A DNA stretch of 64,000 nucleotides from Paenibacillus piri (GCF_004354045.1 NZ_SMRT01000003.1:389298-453297); one strand, 5' to 3'; positions 1 to 11,240 are shown, counted from the first letter of the stretch. A program made the numbers and translations. Notes: generated by a model not told the origin, from the letters alone.

Positions 1-1430
1 TTAATTACATCAACGGTGAATGGACGCCTTCCGTCACCGGACAGACCGATCCGAGTCTGAACCCTTCCGACAAATCGCAGATTGTCGGCTATATTCAGCG
101 CTCCTCCAAAGAGGATTTAAACCGGGCGATCGATGCTGCCCAGCAAGCTCAGTTGGCTTGGCGCAAGCTGTCGGGCGCGGCGCGCGGCGACCTGTTGTAC
201 AAGGCGGCTAACGCGCTGGAGAGACGACTGGATGAAATCGCCGAGACGATGACCCGCGAGATGGGCAAGACATTCCCTGAAGCGAAGGGGGAAACGGCGC
301 GCGGCGTTGCTATTTTGCGCTATTATGCCGGCGAAGGCATGCGCAAAGTGGGGGACGTCATTCCATCGACCGACAGCGAAGCGCTAATGTTTACAACCCG
401 CGTGCCGCTTGGCGTGGTTGGCGTCATTACGCCATGGAATTTCCCGGTTGCAATTCCGATCTGGAAAATCGCGCCTGCGCTTGTTTACGGCAATACGGTG
501 CTGCTCAAGCCGGCCAGCGAGACGGCTGTAACCGCCGCGAAAGTGGTGGAATGCTTCCACGAGGCGGGACTGCCCGCCGGCGTCATCAATATGGTGACGG
601 GCAAAGGCAGCGAGATCGGACAAGGCATTATCGATCATAAGGGCATCAACGGCATTACGTTCACCGGCTCCAACGAGACGGGAAAACGGATCGGAATGGG
701 CGCCCTGGCGCGCGGTGCGAAATACCAGCTGGAGATGGGCGGCAAAAACCCGGTCATCGTCGCGGCGGACGCCGATCTCGATCTGGCGGTGGAAGCGACG
801 ATCAGCGGCGGCCTTCGTTCCACAGGGCAGAAATGTACGGCAACGAGCCGCGTGATTGTGCAAAGCGCCGTTTACAAGCCGTTCAAGCAAAAATTGCTGG
901 AACGGGTCAAGCAGCTGAAGGTCGGCGACGGCATGGATCCGTCGACTTGGATGGGCCCTTGCGCGAGCGAAAGCCAGCAGCAAACCGTACTGTCTTACGT
1001 GGAAAAAGGCATTAGCGAAGGAGCGACGCTGCTGTACGGCGGAAAAGTGCCGGATGGCGCAGGCGACGGCTACTTCGTGGAGCCTGCCGTTTTCGACAAT
1101 GTGAAGCCGGATATGGCGATCGCCAAAGAAGAAATTTTCGGACCTGTGCTGGCGCTGATCAAGGTGGAGACGCTGGAGGAAGCCGTACGGACGGCGAACG
1201 ATACCGAATTCGGCTTGAGCGCGTCTATTTTCACCCGCAATATCGGCAGTATGCTTTCATTCATCAACGATATGGAAGCCGGCCTGGTGCGGGTCAACGC
1301 GGAAAGCGCGGGCGTAGAGCTGCAGGCGCCGTTCGGCGGCATGAAGCAATCCAGCTCGCATTCGCGGGAGCAGGGGCAGGCGGCGATCGAATTTTTCACC
1401 TCGATCAAAACCGTGTTCGTCAAGCAGTGA
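1..1430 (+). CDS. Aldehyde dehydrogenase, 5'-truncated by the window edge (2,5-dioxovalerate dehydrogenase type)
   Basis: NAD(P)-dependent aldehyde dehydrogenase of the ALDH superfamily. The reading frame is open from base 3, beginning NYINGEW, a typical ALDH N-terminus, so the true start lies only a few codons off the left edge. The ATG at 153 is internal. Visible landmarks are [13 protein letters not shown] (cofactor loop), LEMGGKNP with the general-base Glu, GQKCTA with the catalytic Cys, and EEIFGPVL. Together with the downstream DHDPS-family and enolase-superfamily genes it best fits the 2-oxoglutarate-semialdehyde step of acid-sugar breakdown, as in the B. subtilis ycb region. That substrate is inferred from neighbours; succinate-semialdehyde dehydrogenase is an alternative. 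An R1 repeat begins inside its stop codon. Confidence 0.9.
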   Translation, partial: NYINGEWTPSVTGQTDPSLNPSDKSQIVGYIQRSSKEDLNRAIDAAQQAQLAWRKLSGAARGDLLYKAANALERRLDEIAETMTREMGKTFPEAKGETARGVAILRYYAGEGMRKVGDVIPSTDSEALMFTTRVPLGVVGVITPWNFPVAIPIWKIAPALVYGNTVLLKPASETAVTAAKVVECFHEAGLPAGVINMVTGKGSEIGQGIIDHKGINGITFTGSNETGKRIGMGALARGAKYQLEMGGKNPVIVAADADLDLAVEATISGGLRSTGQKCTATSRVIVQSAVYKPFKQKLLERVKQLKVGDGMDPSTWMGPCASESQQQTVLSYVEKGISEGATLLYGGKVPDGAGDGYFVEPAVFDNVKPDMAIAKEEIFGPVLALIKVETLEEAVRTANDTEFGLSASIFTRNIGSMLSFINDMEAGLVRVNAESAGVELQAPFGGMKQSSSHSREQGQAAIEFFTSIKTVFVKQ

Positions 1431-1540
1431 ACTCGTTCAGCTATGCTGAACATCGGGGAATCAGATGGGGACTCTACCCCACCTGATTCAAGGCCCACCT
1501 AAGAGGTGGGGGTCTTAACCCGATAAAGTCGTAATCGGAT
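1427..1540 (+). repeat. R1 dispersed repeat, copy 1 (114 bp, four hairpins)
   Basis: This copy and those at 51486-51599 (inverted) and 60669-60782 have exactly the same length and differ at only a few positions. In order it holds: hairpin 1, GTTCAGC/GCTGAAC with a 3-nt loop (perfect here); hairpin 2, GAATCAG.TGGGG/CCCCA.CTGATTC; hairpin 3, CCCACCT/AGGTGGG; hairpin 4, CCGAT/ATCGG. It starts inside the TGA stop of the aldehyde dehydrogenase and fills most of the gap before the next gene. I infer a non-autonomous IS200/IS605-like end or a structured RNA element; no transposase is nearby. Confidence 0.85.
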
Positions 1541-1617
1541 AAATGCGGCTCCGGCAGGCAGTAGGGCAGCATGAAATCGTTATATCAATTATTGTGTATG
1601 GAAAGGCGGCGGTACTG

Positions 1618-2514
1618 ATGTACAGTCATGTCAAAGAGAAAATTAAAGGAATCAACGCCATTAACGTAACACCTTTCGATTCCGAGCTGGAGATCGATTG
1701 GCCGGCGCTTCAAGCGAACATCACTTTTTTGCTGGATAAAGGGATTGAAGCGATTTATCCTTGCGGCAATACCGGGGAATTTTATGCATTGTCCGTAGAC
1801 GAGGCGAAGGAAGTAACCCGCTTCGTCACGAATCATGTAGCCAAGCGCAGCCTTGTTATCGCGGGCGTCGGCTATGATGTGAAAACAGCCTGCGAGCTGG
1901 CCCGCAACGCCGAGGCATGCGGTGCCGACGGCTTGATGGTACATCAGCCGATTCATCCGTATTTGCTGCCTGCCGGACTTATCGAATACTATACGCAAAT
2001 AGCCGCATCGACCAAGCTTCCGATTATCCTCTATGTGCGCAGCGAGCAAATTTCATTGGAGGTGCTGCGGGCGACGGCAAAGCTGCCAAATGTGATCGGT
2101 GTGAAATATGCGGTCAACCATCTGCCTTCCTTTACGAAAGCGGTGCAGGGCGTACAGGAAGATATCGTCTGGATTTGCGGCACCGCCGAAATGTGGGCGC
2201 CTTACTTTTTCGCGGCGGGCGCGGTTGGCTTTACTTCGGGCCTGGTCAACGTGGAAACGACCCGTTCGTTCCAAATGCTGAAATCGCTGCGTGAGAGCAA
2301 TTATCCGGAAGCGATGGCGGTTTGGAAAGATGTGGCTCCATTCGAAGATTTGCGCGCCAAATATAACACAGGCAACAACGTTACGGTCGTAAAGGAAGCG
2401 ATGTATCAGCTTGGCTTGCTGCCTTCCAACGCCGTCAGACCGCCGATCAGTCTGTTGAACGATGCCGAGAAAAATCAGGTTTCCGCCCTGTTGAACGCTT
2501 GGGGATTGCGCTAG
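1618..2514 (+). CDS. Dihydrodipicolinate synthase/N-acetylneuraminate lyase family protein (probable 5-dehydro-4-deoxyglucarate dehydratase)
   Basis: A class I (Schiff-base) TIM-barrel lyase/dehydratase of 298 residues, the normal family length. The signature GNTGEF lies at residues 50-55, the active-site Tyr is Y139 (ILYVR), and the Schiff-base Lys is K163 (VIGVKYA). I chose ATG 1618 because it gives a family-typical N-terminus behind GGAAAGG; the ATG at 1543 would add 25 residues partly encoded next to the R1 repeat. Between a semialdehyde dehydrogenase and an enolase-superfamily dehydratase it probably converts 5-keto-4-deoxyglucarate to 2-oxoglutarate semialdehyde. KDG aldolase or another DHDPS-family activity cannot be excluded. 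Confidence 0.85.
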   Translation: MYSHVKEKIKGINAINVTPFDSELEIDWPALQANITFLLDKGIEAIYPCGNTGEFYALSVDEAKEVTRFVTNHVAKRSLVIAGVGYDVKTACELARNAEACGADGLMVHQPIHPYLLPAGLIEYYTQIAASTKLPIILYVRSEQISLEVLRATAKLPNVIGVKYAVNHLPSFTKAVQGVQEDIVWICGTAEMWAPYFFAAGAVGFTSGLVNVETTRSFQMLKSLRESNYPEAMAVWKDVAPFEDLRAKYNTGNNVTVVKEAMYQLGLLPSNAVRPPISLLNDAEKNQVSALLNAWGLR

Positions 2515-2585
2515 GGAACAACAGCGGCTGGAAGGACGATCTGCCGGCGCAGCGGACAATTTTCCATCAGAATACCAGGCTGTGA

Positions 2586-3782
<1,197 letters not shown>

Positions 3783-3811
3783 CGGAGCCTGACAGGAATG
3801 GGACAGCCGAA

Positions 3812-3847
3812 AGCACCCCGATCGCCGAAATGAGCGATCGGGGTGCT
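3812..3847 (+). terminator. Hairpin after the acid-sugar operon
   Basis: Perfect 14-bp stem AGCACCCCGATCGC/GCGATCGGGGTGCT with an 8-nt loop, 29 bases after the stop of the enolase-superfamily gene. There is no clear T-run after it, so it may end transcription weakly or protect the 3' end. Confidence 0.6.
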
Positions 3848-3865
3848 CCCGTTCATGTGAGGATT

Positions 3866-3886
3866 GTAAAATTGAATACATTTTAC
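3866..3886. promoter_or_regulatory. Inverted repeat upstream of the AraC regulator (candidate operator)
   Basis: GTAAAAT and ATTTTAC, 7-bp arms with a 7-bp spacer, lie in the 289-bp gap between the enolase-superfamily gene and the AraC-type regulator. A TATAAT at 4093-4098, 39 bases before that start codon, is the likely -10 element; its -35 is weak. The rest of the gap shows nothing recognisable. Confidence 0.3.
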
Positions 3887-4136
3887 ATGATTTACCATGT
3901 GGATGAATACTTAATGCACACCCAATTGCAAAGCTTTATTAATGCATTTGTTTTACTCGGCAAACCAAAAGGATATTTTCCGGGCGGTTTTTCTTATGTT
4001 ACACTATTGGTATAAAACAAGGATTGTTGAATCAATTGTCGGCAGATTTTATATATCCGAACTTCTTCATATGAAAGTGGTTTCATTTGCCGTATAATTA
4101 GGAATCATTCCAAGAAGGGCAGAGAGAGGGATTGGT

Positions 4137-6488
4137 ATGATTTTTTTGATGCGGGCTCTGAAGAGCTTGCAAATCCGAAGCTTATTTCTGAGATTCGTTC
4201 TTTATCTTTTAATCGCTTTGGTAATGGTTGCCTCAATCATTTTTTATGGAGTCCAAAACAGTTACCGGAGTTCGAAATTGGAGACGGAAATTGACCGGAT
4301 CAGCTTGGAGCGGAGTGAAGCGACGAGGCAATTTACCGATGCGCTGCTTCGCAATATTGATATGATGGCCATGCAATTTGCCAATCAGTCCACTGTCGGC
4401 GCAGGGTTAGCCCAAAAGGACGTATCAAAATTATACGAAGCGGCGATTGAATTTGGTCCCGGCCTTCAGCAAAAGTTTCCATCATCCTACGCCGTAAAAG
4501 ACATATTTGTTTATAGTCTGCAAGGGGGCACGATCCAAGTGCCGCTTCCTTCGTCGTCCAGTACCCCGTCAACCTATAAGCTGGATGTCGCCGATCTGCA
4601 AACCATCCTCGGAGAAGGCAGCAAGGAAGACAGATGGGTCGTGAAGACACGGCCGGGCAGTACCGGCAAGGAGGGGAGCAACGAAGGCGCCATGCTTGAA
4701 TTCATTCGTCCCTTGCCTATTCTGGGCACTTCGGTCGACGGGGCTTTGGTCGTTGTTATTGACCCCAAGGAGCTGTTCCAGAGCCCTTTCTTGCATCGCG
4801 AAGGGGAGAAGCTGTGGGTACAGCTGCCCGATGGACAAACTGCGTACGATACCCGTTTCGGAACAACGGTTTCGAAACATGATCTGGACAAGGTCGTCCA
4901 GCCGTACATGAACGGGAAATTATCGTTTCAAGTCAAGCTGCAGGACGGTCGTTATAATATGCAGGTGATCGATTCAATGATTCCACACTGGAAATATATG
5001 TTAGTTTACCCGGTCTCCCGGCCTTTCGGGATCGGAGAATGGATCGTCGTATTATTGCTGCTTGTGATTGCCGTTGCGGCTTCCCACAAAGCGGTGCGGA
5101 TTTTTAAACAAATTTCCAGTTCGATGTCCAAACTCCGTGAAATATTGGCACAGCGCGGAAAATTCGATGATCCGGCAAGGGACGAATTCGCTTACTTGCT
5201 TCATGAGGTGAACGGGTTGGTGGAACGAACGGAACAATTGTCGGAGCTGTTTCAACAAAGCGAAGTGCAAAAAAAACAAATTTTCATTCAGGAGCTTCTG
5301 ACCGAAGCGTCTGTGTATTCCGAAGAACGTATGGCTAATCTAAGGCATTATGGAATTGCTGTAACCAACCACGGGTATTTTGTCGTCGTTTTCCGAATCG
5401 ACGATTATTTTCAATTTATAGGCACATACAGCAAAGCGGATCAAAAGCTATTGAGATACTTCATCGCCAAAATAGCGGAGGAGCAGCTCGCAGCCCAGTT
5501 TGTTTCATTTCATGCAGATGTGAAAGAGCGCGAAGTCATCGTGATCGCCAATCTGATCGAAAATATGCCGATTGCTTCGGCCCGCAATCTGCTGCTTCAG
5601 GAGGTCAATTCCATCTGCCAGTATATCCACAGTTATCTGGATCTTACCGTCAGTTTAGGCATTGGCGATCTGCATACGGATATCGGCTGTATTACGGAGT
5701 CGTTCCATCAGGCGTTGGAAGCGCTGGAATTCCGCGTATATAAAGGAACGAAGGCGCTAACCCCGATTTGGCATGTGAAGAAAAATCACCACCAAACGCT
5801 CATCCTCCTATATAACGAGAGGAAGGAAATGGAGCAGGAGTGGGTTGTGGCCATTAATAGCAACAATCGCGCCATGATCGCTACCTGTTTGAAGAAAATA
5901 GAACATACGATCAAGAACCTCGATAGTTGTCCGTTATCTTTGATTCACCATACGTTGTGGGAGTTTGTTCTAATGATGCTGTACCATACTGAAGCTTCCG
6001 GTCAAGAGCGGCAAATCGAATTGGAGAAACTGCAGAAGGAACTTTACCGTTTTGAGACGCTGGAAGAGATTATGCTTTGGATGGAAGCCGCTGCAGACCA
6101 GTGGTTAACCCGACGTAATGAAGCGGCAACCAACGTGAACTGGACGGCAGTCGATCATATGTTGGAATACATTCAGGCCAATCACGACAAGGATATATCC
6201 TTGAACGGAATGGCCGATCAATTGAATCTCGATGCCTCTTATTTAAGCAGATTGTTCAAGCAAGGTGTGGGAATGAATTTTATCGATTATCTCGTATCGA
6301 TGCGCATCAGACGCGCCAAGATGCTGCTGCTGACAACCGATCACAGTATCCAAACGATCGGTGCGATGGTCGGGTATCACAACGTGACCAGTTTCAATCG
6401 GGCTTTTAAGAAAGAGGCGAACATGACGCCCGGACAATTCAGAGCCAATCACGACCCGAAATTGTTGGATGCGAAGGAGATTTACTGA
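4137..6488 (+). CDS. Membrane-anchored AraC-family transcriptional regulator
   Basis: 783 residues. A membrane segment at about 17-38, an extracytoplasmic sensor of about 260 residues and a second segment at about 300-320 are followed by a long cytoplasmic linker. The C-terminus (about 680-780) is an AraC/XylS double helix-turn-helix, including NLDASYLSRLFKQ and a GYHNVTSFNRAFKK second recognition region. This is the one-component design common in Paenibacillus, where an extracellular ligand or binding protein is sensed and the same chain binds DNA. It lies directly upstream of a binding-protein importer and sulfatase on the same strand and probably controls them. The start follows AGAGAGGG; ATG 4149 is an alternative. 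The ligand is unknown. Confidence 0.85.
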   Translation: MIFLMRALKSLQIRSLFLRFVLYLLIALVMVASIIFYGVQNSYRSSKLETEIDRISLERSEATRQFTDALLRNIDMMAMQFANQSTVGAGLAQKDVSKLYEAAIEFGPGLQQKFPSSYAVKDIFVYSLQGGTIQVPLPSSSSTPSTYKLDVADLQTILGEGSKEDRWVVKTRPGSTGKEGSNEGAMLEFIRPLPILGTSVDGALVVVIDPKELFQSPFLHREGEKLWVQLPDGQTAYDTRFGTTVSKHDLDKVVQPYMNGKLSFQVKLQDGRYNMQVIDSMIPHWKYMLVYPVSRPFGIGEWIVVLLLLVIAVAASHKAVRIFKQISSSMSKLREILAQRGKFDDPARDEFAYLLHEVNGLVERTEQLSELFQQSEVQKKQIFIQELLTEASVYSEERMANLRHYGIAVTNHGYFVVVFRIDDYFQFIGTYSKADQKLLRYFIAKIAEEQLAAQFVSFHADVKEREVIVIANLIENMPIASARNLLLQEVNSICQYIHSYLDLTVSLGIGDLHTDIGCITESFHQALEALEFRVYKGTKALTPIWHVKKNHHQTLILLYNERKEMEQEWVVAINSNNRAMIATCLKKIEHTIKNLDSCPLSLIHHTLWEFVLMMLYHTEASGQERQIELEKLQKELYRFETLEEIMLWMEAAADQWLTRRNEAATNVNWTAVDHMLEYIQANHDKDISLNGMADQLNLDASYLSRLFKQGVGMNFIDYLVSMRIRRAKMLLLTTDHSIQTIGAMVGYHNVTSFNRAFKKEANMTPGQFRANHDPKLLDAKEIY

Positions 6489-6679
6489 CGGTCACTTGTC
6501 CGATCAAAAGATGTAAAGGATGTCAAAACAGGATAAAATGCAGCTTTTCCAGAAGCCCTCAGCCTGATTTTCCGCTAAACGGTTCAGAAGCGGTCAATAA
6601 TGTCAGAAATGGGCTCTTTTTTTTGACCTGAACTATGAATACACTAACGCTGAGGTTCAAAAAACAGGAGGAGATAGGA

Positions 6680-7963
6680 TTGAAAATGTTAAAAAGAGTA
6701 CTCAGTGTTATTTTATTGCTTACCGTTTTTTTAACCGGCTGTTCCGCAAACGGCTCGGGTTCAAACGCTTCGGACAAGCAGGGCAGCGGCAAACCGACGA
6801 CAATCAAGTTCTGGTACCCGGCGAGCGACGATCTTGTGATCACGGAAGTGAAGAAGGTTGTTGCGAAATTTGAACAAGAAAACCCGACCATCAAGGTCGA
6901 GCTGACCACGATTCCGTTTAAAGATTATACCCAGAAGCTGTCCATTGCCTATTCCGGCGGTATCGCTCCGGACGTGCACGGCCTTGGCTTCGGCCAGTTG
7001 ATCTCAACCGTAGATCAAAACAAATATATAAATATGAGCAAATTTATCGAAGCCGATCAATGGCAGGGCAAGGACGACATATTCCCGAACATTTTGAAGG
7101 CGGGTCAATGGAACGGAGGACAGTACGGCCTTCTGATGCCTGAAATCAGACCGATGGAATGGCGGAAAGATTTCTTTAAAGAGGCGGGCCTTGATACCGA
7201 GAAGCCGCCGGCTACGCTGGAAGAGTTATTCGATTATGCAGAAAAACTGAAAGTGGTCAAAGACCAGAAAACAGTGCGTGCCGGCATCGATTTATCGGTC
7301 ACCAATGGAGAACAAGCGTATTTGTCGCTTCTGCTTTTACTTGGCAAAGACATTTATGACGAAAACGGCAACCCGACCTTCGACTCTCCGGAATCGATTC
7401 AATTGGTAGAGAAGATGGTCAAGCTATTCAAGGACGGAGCTGTCATTAACTCGGACGGACTGGACCCGAACGGTACTCCGTTCCGCAACAGCCTGGCTGC
7501 GATCGGCTTTAGCAGTTCGCCTTCTTTGGCTATTCTGCAAAAGGGTGTCGGCGCGGACAAGATTGGTTGGTCTCTGCCGCCCAAAGGACCGAATGGCACC
7601 CGGACATCGCTGATGCTTGGAACGTTTATGACCATGTCCAAATCGACGAAATATGCGGATGAGAGCTGGAAATTTATTAAATTTTGGTACGATAAGGATA
7701 ATTTGTACAATTTCAGTCTCGTAACCGGTTATGTGCCACCATTCAAATCGGTGAAAGATCAATATGTGAAAGTGGCGCCTGAAAATGAAGTGATTTTTCA
7801 AGCGATGGAGGATGCTCGCGGGTATAGTCCATCCAAGTATTGGGATGTGAACGTGAAATATTTGCGCCTTGCTTTGGAGCAGAGCTATACCGGCTTCAAA
7901 CCGGTAGACCAAGCGCTGAAAGAAAATGCTCAAAAAGCGAGAGACGAGATCAAGACGAAGTAA
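6680..7963 (+). CDS. Extracellular sugar-binding lipoprotein of a CUT1 ABC importer
   Basis: Family 1 solute-binding protein of about 427 residues. The N-terminus is a lipoprotein signal (positive MLKR, hydrophobic stretch, lipobox LTGC) followed by a Ser/Gly/Asn-rich tether. KFEQENPTIKVEL and the C-terminal hinge-region Trp-rich segments are typical of oligosaccharide binders. AGGAGG at 6666-6671 sits 8 nt before TTG 6680 and 14 nt before ATG 6686, so the TTG start is favoured. Two permease genes follow within 25 bp and a sulfatase closes the run, so the ligand may be a sulfated saccharide; that is inference only. Confidence 0.88.
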   Translation: MKMLKRVLSVILLLTVFLTGCSANGSGSNASDKQGSGKPTTIKFWYPASDDLVITEVKKVVAKFEQENPTIKVELTTIPFKDYTQKLSIAYSGGIAPDVHGLGFGQLISTVDQNKYINMSKFIEADQWQGKDDIFPNILKAGQWNGGQYGLLMPEIRPMEWRKDFFKEAGLDTEKPPATLEELFDYAEKLKVVKDQKTVRAGIDLSVTNGEQAYLSLLLLLGKDIYDENGNPTFDSPESIQLVEKMVKLFKDGAVINSDGLDPNGTPFRNSLAAIGFSSSPSLAILQKGVGADKIGWSLPPKGPNGTRTSLMLGTFMTMSKSTKYADESWKFIKFWYDKDNLYNFSLVTGYVPPFKSVKDQYVKVAPENEVIFQAMEDARGYSPSKYWDVNVKYLRLALEQSYTGFKPVDQALKENAQKARDEIKTK

Positions 7964-7984
7964 GAAAAGAAGGGCAGGGAACTC

Positions 7985-8863
7985 ATGGGGATCCGATTTC
8001 GCTGGAACCGATTGTTGCCTTATGCGATGATTTTTCCAAATGTATTGATTTATACGCTGTTTATTTTGATACCGGTACTTTGGGTCGTTTATTTGAGCTT
8101 TACCAATTTCACGATATTAAATCCGGGCCGTTGGATCGGTCTTGCCAATTACAAGGTGCTGCTTAAAGATGAAATTTTTCATATGGCACTCAAAAATACA
8201 ATTCTTTACTGGTTGTTTACCGTCATACCGACAATGGTTATCGGTCTTATATTAGCTGCGCTATTAAACTTGAAATTAAGCGCGATAGCGGCTTACCGGG
8301 CTTTCATTTATTTGCCGGGAGTCATTTCATCGGTGGCGGTATCTATGACCTGGCTTTGGCTTCTTGATCCGCGGCATGGCCCGATCAATTTGGCTCTTGA
8401 ATGGATGGGGCTGCATGGTCACGATTGGCTTCGCGAACCGCAGACGGCCCTGCCTTCGATCGTAATTATCGGAATTTGGACGGGGATCGGCTACGCCATG
8501 ATTTTATTCCTCGCGGGGCTGCAGGGAATTCCCGACCACTTGTACGAGGCGGCCGAGATTGACGGTGCTTCGAGCCTGAGGCAGTTCTTTCATATCACAG
8601 TCCCGTTGCTGCGTCCTGTTACGTTTTTTCTGTTCATCACGCTGACCATCCGTTCTTTCCAGGTGTTCGACTTTGTGTTTATTTTGACGAATGGAGGACC
8701 TGCCAATACAAGCACGACGATTGTCAACGAAATCGTGAAAGCGAGCTTCCAGGAATACCGAATGGGGTATGCTGCCGCTATTTCGATCGTCCTGCTCCTT
8801 ATTACGCTGGTGGTTACAGCAATCAATTACACGGTCGGCTCCAAAGAGAGCGATTTCGACTAA
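7985..8863 (+). CDS. ABC sugar permease, MalF/UgpA type
   Basis: 292 residues with six predicted membrane segments and the cytoplasmic EAA loop (EAAEIDGASSLRQFF.IT.P) that docks the ATPase. First of a permease pair in the importer with the lipoprotein at 6680 and the permease at 8876; the gaps are 21 and 12 bp. No ATP-binding gene is present in this operon, as is usual where CUT1 systems share an MsmX-type ATPase. ATG 7985 lies behind AGGGCAGGG. Confidence 0.9.
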   Translation: MGIRFRWNRLLPYAMIFPNVLIYTLFILIPVLWVVYLSFTNFTILNPGRWIGLANYKVLLKDEIFHMALKNTILYWLFTVIPTMVIGLILAALLNLKLSAIAAYRAFIYLPGVISSVAVSMTWLWLLDPRHGPINLALEWMGLHGHDWLREPQTALPSIVIIGIWTGIGYAMILFLAGLQGIPDHLYEAAEIDGASSLRQFFHITVPLLRPVTFFLFITLTIRSFQVFDFVFILTNGGPANTSTTIVNEIVKASFQEYRMGYAAAISIVLLLITLVVTAINYTVGSKESDFD

Positions 8864-8875
8864 GCGGAGGGAAGC

Positions 8876-9745
8876 ATGAAAGTTCATAGTATCCATCGGC
8901 GAATACCGATACACTTGATTCTGGCTGCTGCGTCCGTCGTCATGCTAATACCTTTTGTCGTGATGATTTTGACTTCCTTCAAGGGCGACGAGGAGTTCAG
9001 CTTAGCCGCTAACGCTTTGCTTCCTCTTGCATGGCATCCCGAGAATTACTTGCGGGCGATGACGGTCACGAATTGGGGACTTTATTTCAAAAACTCGATC
9101 ATCGTCACCGTGTTCACTGTAGGCGGAAGTTTATTTTTCAATATGATGGCGGGGTACACCTTCGCTCGCATGGCGTTCCGGGGCAGAGATTTCATTTTCA
9201 TCATGGTGTTGGTCGGTCTTATGGTGCCGGCCCAAGTAACTGTCATCCCGCAATTTTTAATCTTAAAATCGATTCCGCTGTTCGGAGGCAACGATCTGCT
9301 TGGGAATGGTGGCAACGGATGGCTGGACACGTACTTTGCTCTGGTCGTCCCCGAACTGTCCGGTTCATTCGGCATCTTCCTGGCGCGACAATTTTACTTG
9401 CAGTTTCCGAAAGCGCTTGACGATGCAGCCCAAATTGACGGTGCCGGCGCCTTCCGCAGCTTCCTGAGTATTTACTTGCCGCAAAGCGGGCCTTTATTCG
9501 CAACGTTGGGTATTTTCAAGACGGTTCATATTTGGAATGATTTTTTCCATCCTCTCATCTATACAAATAGCGAAGCGATGCGAACCATACAGCTCGGTTT
9601 GCAAGTGTTTAACGGACAATACCAAATCCAGTACAATCTGCTGATGGCCGCCACTGTCGTGGTCTCGCTTCCGCTTATTCTTATGTTCTTCATGTTCCAG
9701 AAGCAGTTTATTAAAAGCCTCATTTCCAGCAGTGTAAAAGGATAG
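8876..9745 (+). CDS. ABC sugar permease, MalG type
   Basis: 289 residues with six predicted membrane helices and an EAA-like loop containing AAQIDGAGAFRSF. It forms the membrane channel with the preceding permease. GGAGG precedes ATG 8876. The sulfatase gene begins 26 bp downstream and is probably co-transcribed. Confidence 0.9.
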   Translation: MKVHSIHRRIPIHLILAAASVVMLIPFVVMILTSFKGDEEFSLAANALLPLAWHPENYLRAMTVTNWGLYFKNSIIVTVFTVGGSLFFNMMAGYTFARMAFRGRDFIFIMVLVGLMVPAQVTVIPQFLILKSIPLFGGNDLLGNGGNGWLDTYFALVVPELSGSFGIFLARQFYLQFPKALDDAAQIDGAGAFRSFLSIYLPQSGPLFATLGIFKTVHIWNDFFHPLIYTNSEAMRTIQLGLQVFNGQYQIQYNLLMAATVVVSLPLILMFFMFQKQFIKSLISSSVKG

Positions 9746-9770
9746 TATAATTTGGAAAAGGAGTGGTAAA

Positions 9771-11240
9771 ATGAGAGCGATCATGCTCATGTTCGATACT
9801 TTAAACCGGCACTGGCTCCCGCCATATGGCTGCGATTGGATCAAAGCGCCTAACTTCTCTCGTCTGGCGGAGCGTACCGTAGTGTTCGATCATTGTTACG
9901 TCGGCAGTATGCCTTGTATGCCGGCCCGCCGGGAACTGCAAACAGGCCGCTATAATTTCTTGCATCGAAGCTGGGGGCCGATAGAGCCGTTCGATGATTC
10001 TATGCCGGAGCTGCTGCGCAAACAAGGGGTATATACTCATCTTGTAACCGATCACCAACATTATTGGGAGGATGGCGGAGGGACGTATCACAACCGATAT
10101 AGCACCTATGAATTGATTCGGGGGCAGGAAGGCGATTTATGGAAAGGGCATGTTCGCGACCCGGAGCATTCGTCTGTTATAGGAAAAGACTTGGCGAGTC
10201 CGCTGTTTCGACAGGACTTGATTAACCGCGAATACGTGAATCGCGATAACGAACACCTGTTTCCGCAAGCACGGACGTTCGCCAGCGGAATGGAGTTCAT
10301 ACGCCGGAATGCCGGAGAGGATCGATGGTTCCTGCAATTGGAGACGTTCGATCCGCATGAGCCCTTCTATGCTCCGCAGAAGTACAGGGACTTGTACCCT
10401 CATGAATACAACGGTCCGCAGTTCGATTGGCCTCCATACGGACCGGTTAACCAGAGTGCGGAAGAAATCGCGCATCTGCGGTACGAATACGCGGCATTGT
10501 TAAGTATGTGCGACGCTTATTTGGGCAAAGTTATGGACTTGATGGATGAGCTTGATCTGTGGAAGGACACGATGCTAATCGTGAACACGGACCATGGATT
10601 TCTTTTGGGAGAACACGACCAATGGGCGAAATGCGTGCAGCCGTTCTACAATGAAGTTGCCAATCCCCCTCTGTTTATTTGGGATCCGCGCAGTAGAAAA
10701 AAGGGCGAACGGCGTAAAAGTCTTGTGCAGATGATCGATATGGCGCCGACGCTTCTGGAGTTTTTCGGGTTGGACGTCCCCCGCGATATGACAGGGGTGC
10801 CTTTGCGGGAAACGATTGACAAGGATCAACCGGTGCGCGATGCCGCCTTATTCGGCATACACGGCGGTCATGTGAATTGTACCGACGGCCGTTATGTATA
10901 TATGCTCGGTCCGGCAGAGGAGTCGAACGAGCCGCTCCATAACTATACGTTGATGCCGACGCACATGCGCTCAAGATTTTCCGTAGAAGAGCTTTCCACC
11001 GCCGAGTTGGCCGAACCATTCGACTTCACGAAAGGACTTCGCACATTGAAGATAGCCGGCTCCGGGGCTCACCGGGGCAGCAATCTCGATACGATGCTGT
11101 TTGATCTCGAGCGTGATCCGGCCCAACGTTTGCCTTATCGGGATGAACAAATTGAATTGCGTATAAAGAAAGCCATCGTGCACATTATGAAGCGGCATGA
11201 TGCTCCAAAGGAACAGTATGTGCGGCTGGGATTGGAATAA
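9771..11240 (+). CDS. Sulfatase family protein (formylglycine-type)
   Basis: 489 residues of the alkaline phosphatase/sulfatase fold. The formylglycine signature C-x-P-x-R is present as C49-MPA-R53, so the enzyme would need an anaerobic (anSME) or FGE-type maturase; none is in this window. Metal- or substrate-binding elements include D9, FDPHEPF (about 193-199) and NTDHG (272-276) followed by GEHDQW. There is no signal peptide, so it is cytoplasmic and would act on substrate after import. Its position at the end of a binding-protein importer operon supports desulfation of a taken-up saccharide. A phosphonate monoesterase-like activity is an alternative for this family. AAAAGGAG precedes ATG 9771. 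Confidence 0.85.
   Translation: MRAIMLMFDTLNRHWLPPYGCDWIKAPNFSRLAERTVVFDHCYVGSMPCMPARRELQTGRYNFLHRSWGPIEPFDDSMPELLRKQGVYTHLVTDHQHYWEDGGGTYHNRYSTYELIRGQEGDLWKGHVRDPEHSSVIGKDLASPLFRQDLINREYVNRDNEHLFPQARTFASGMEFIRRNAGEDRWFLQLETFDPHEPFYAPQKYRDLYPHEYNGPQFDWPPYGPVNQSAEEIAHLRYEYAALLSMCDAYLGKVMDLMDELDLWKDTMLIVNTDHGFLLGEHDQWAKCVQPFYNEVANPPLFIWDPRSRKKGERRKSLVQMIDMAPTLLEFFGLDVPRDMTGVPLRETIDKDQPVRDAALFGIHGGHVNCTDGRYVYMLGPAEESNEPLHNYTLMPTHMRSRFSVEELSTAELAEPFDFTKGLRTLKIAGSGAHRGSNLDTMLFDLERDPAQRLPYRDEQIELRIKKAIVHIMKRHDAPKEQYVRLGLE

Noticed and set aside
1070..1498. Open frame on the minus strand through R1 copy 1, echoed at 51372-51638 (+) and 60573-60806 (-)
   Set aside because: The shared peptide (RVKTPTSKVGLESGG...) is simply the translation of the R1 repeat; the frames have no ribosome sites and end in unrelated flanking sequence.
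6489..6679. Separate promoter with operator before the first sugar-binding lipoprotein
   Set aside because: No -35/-10 pair of reasonable quality could be read; I cannot say how this operon is initiated.
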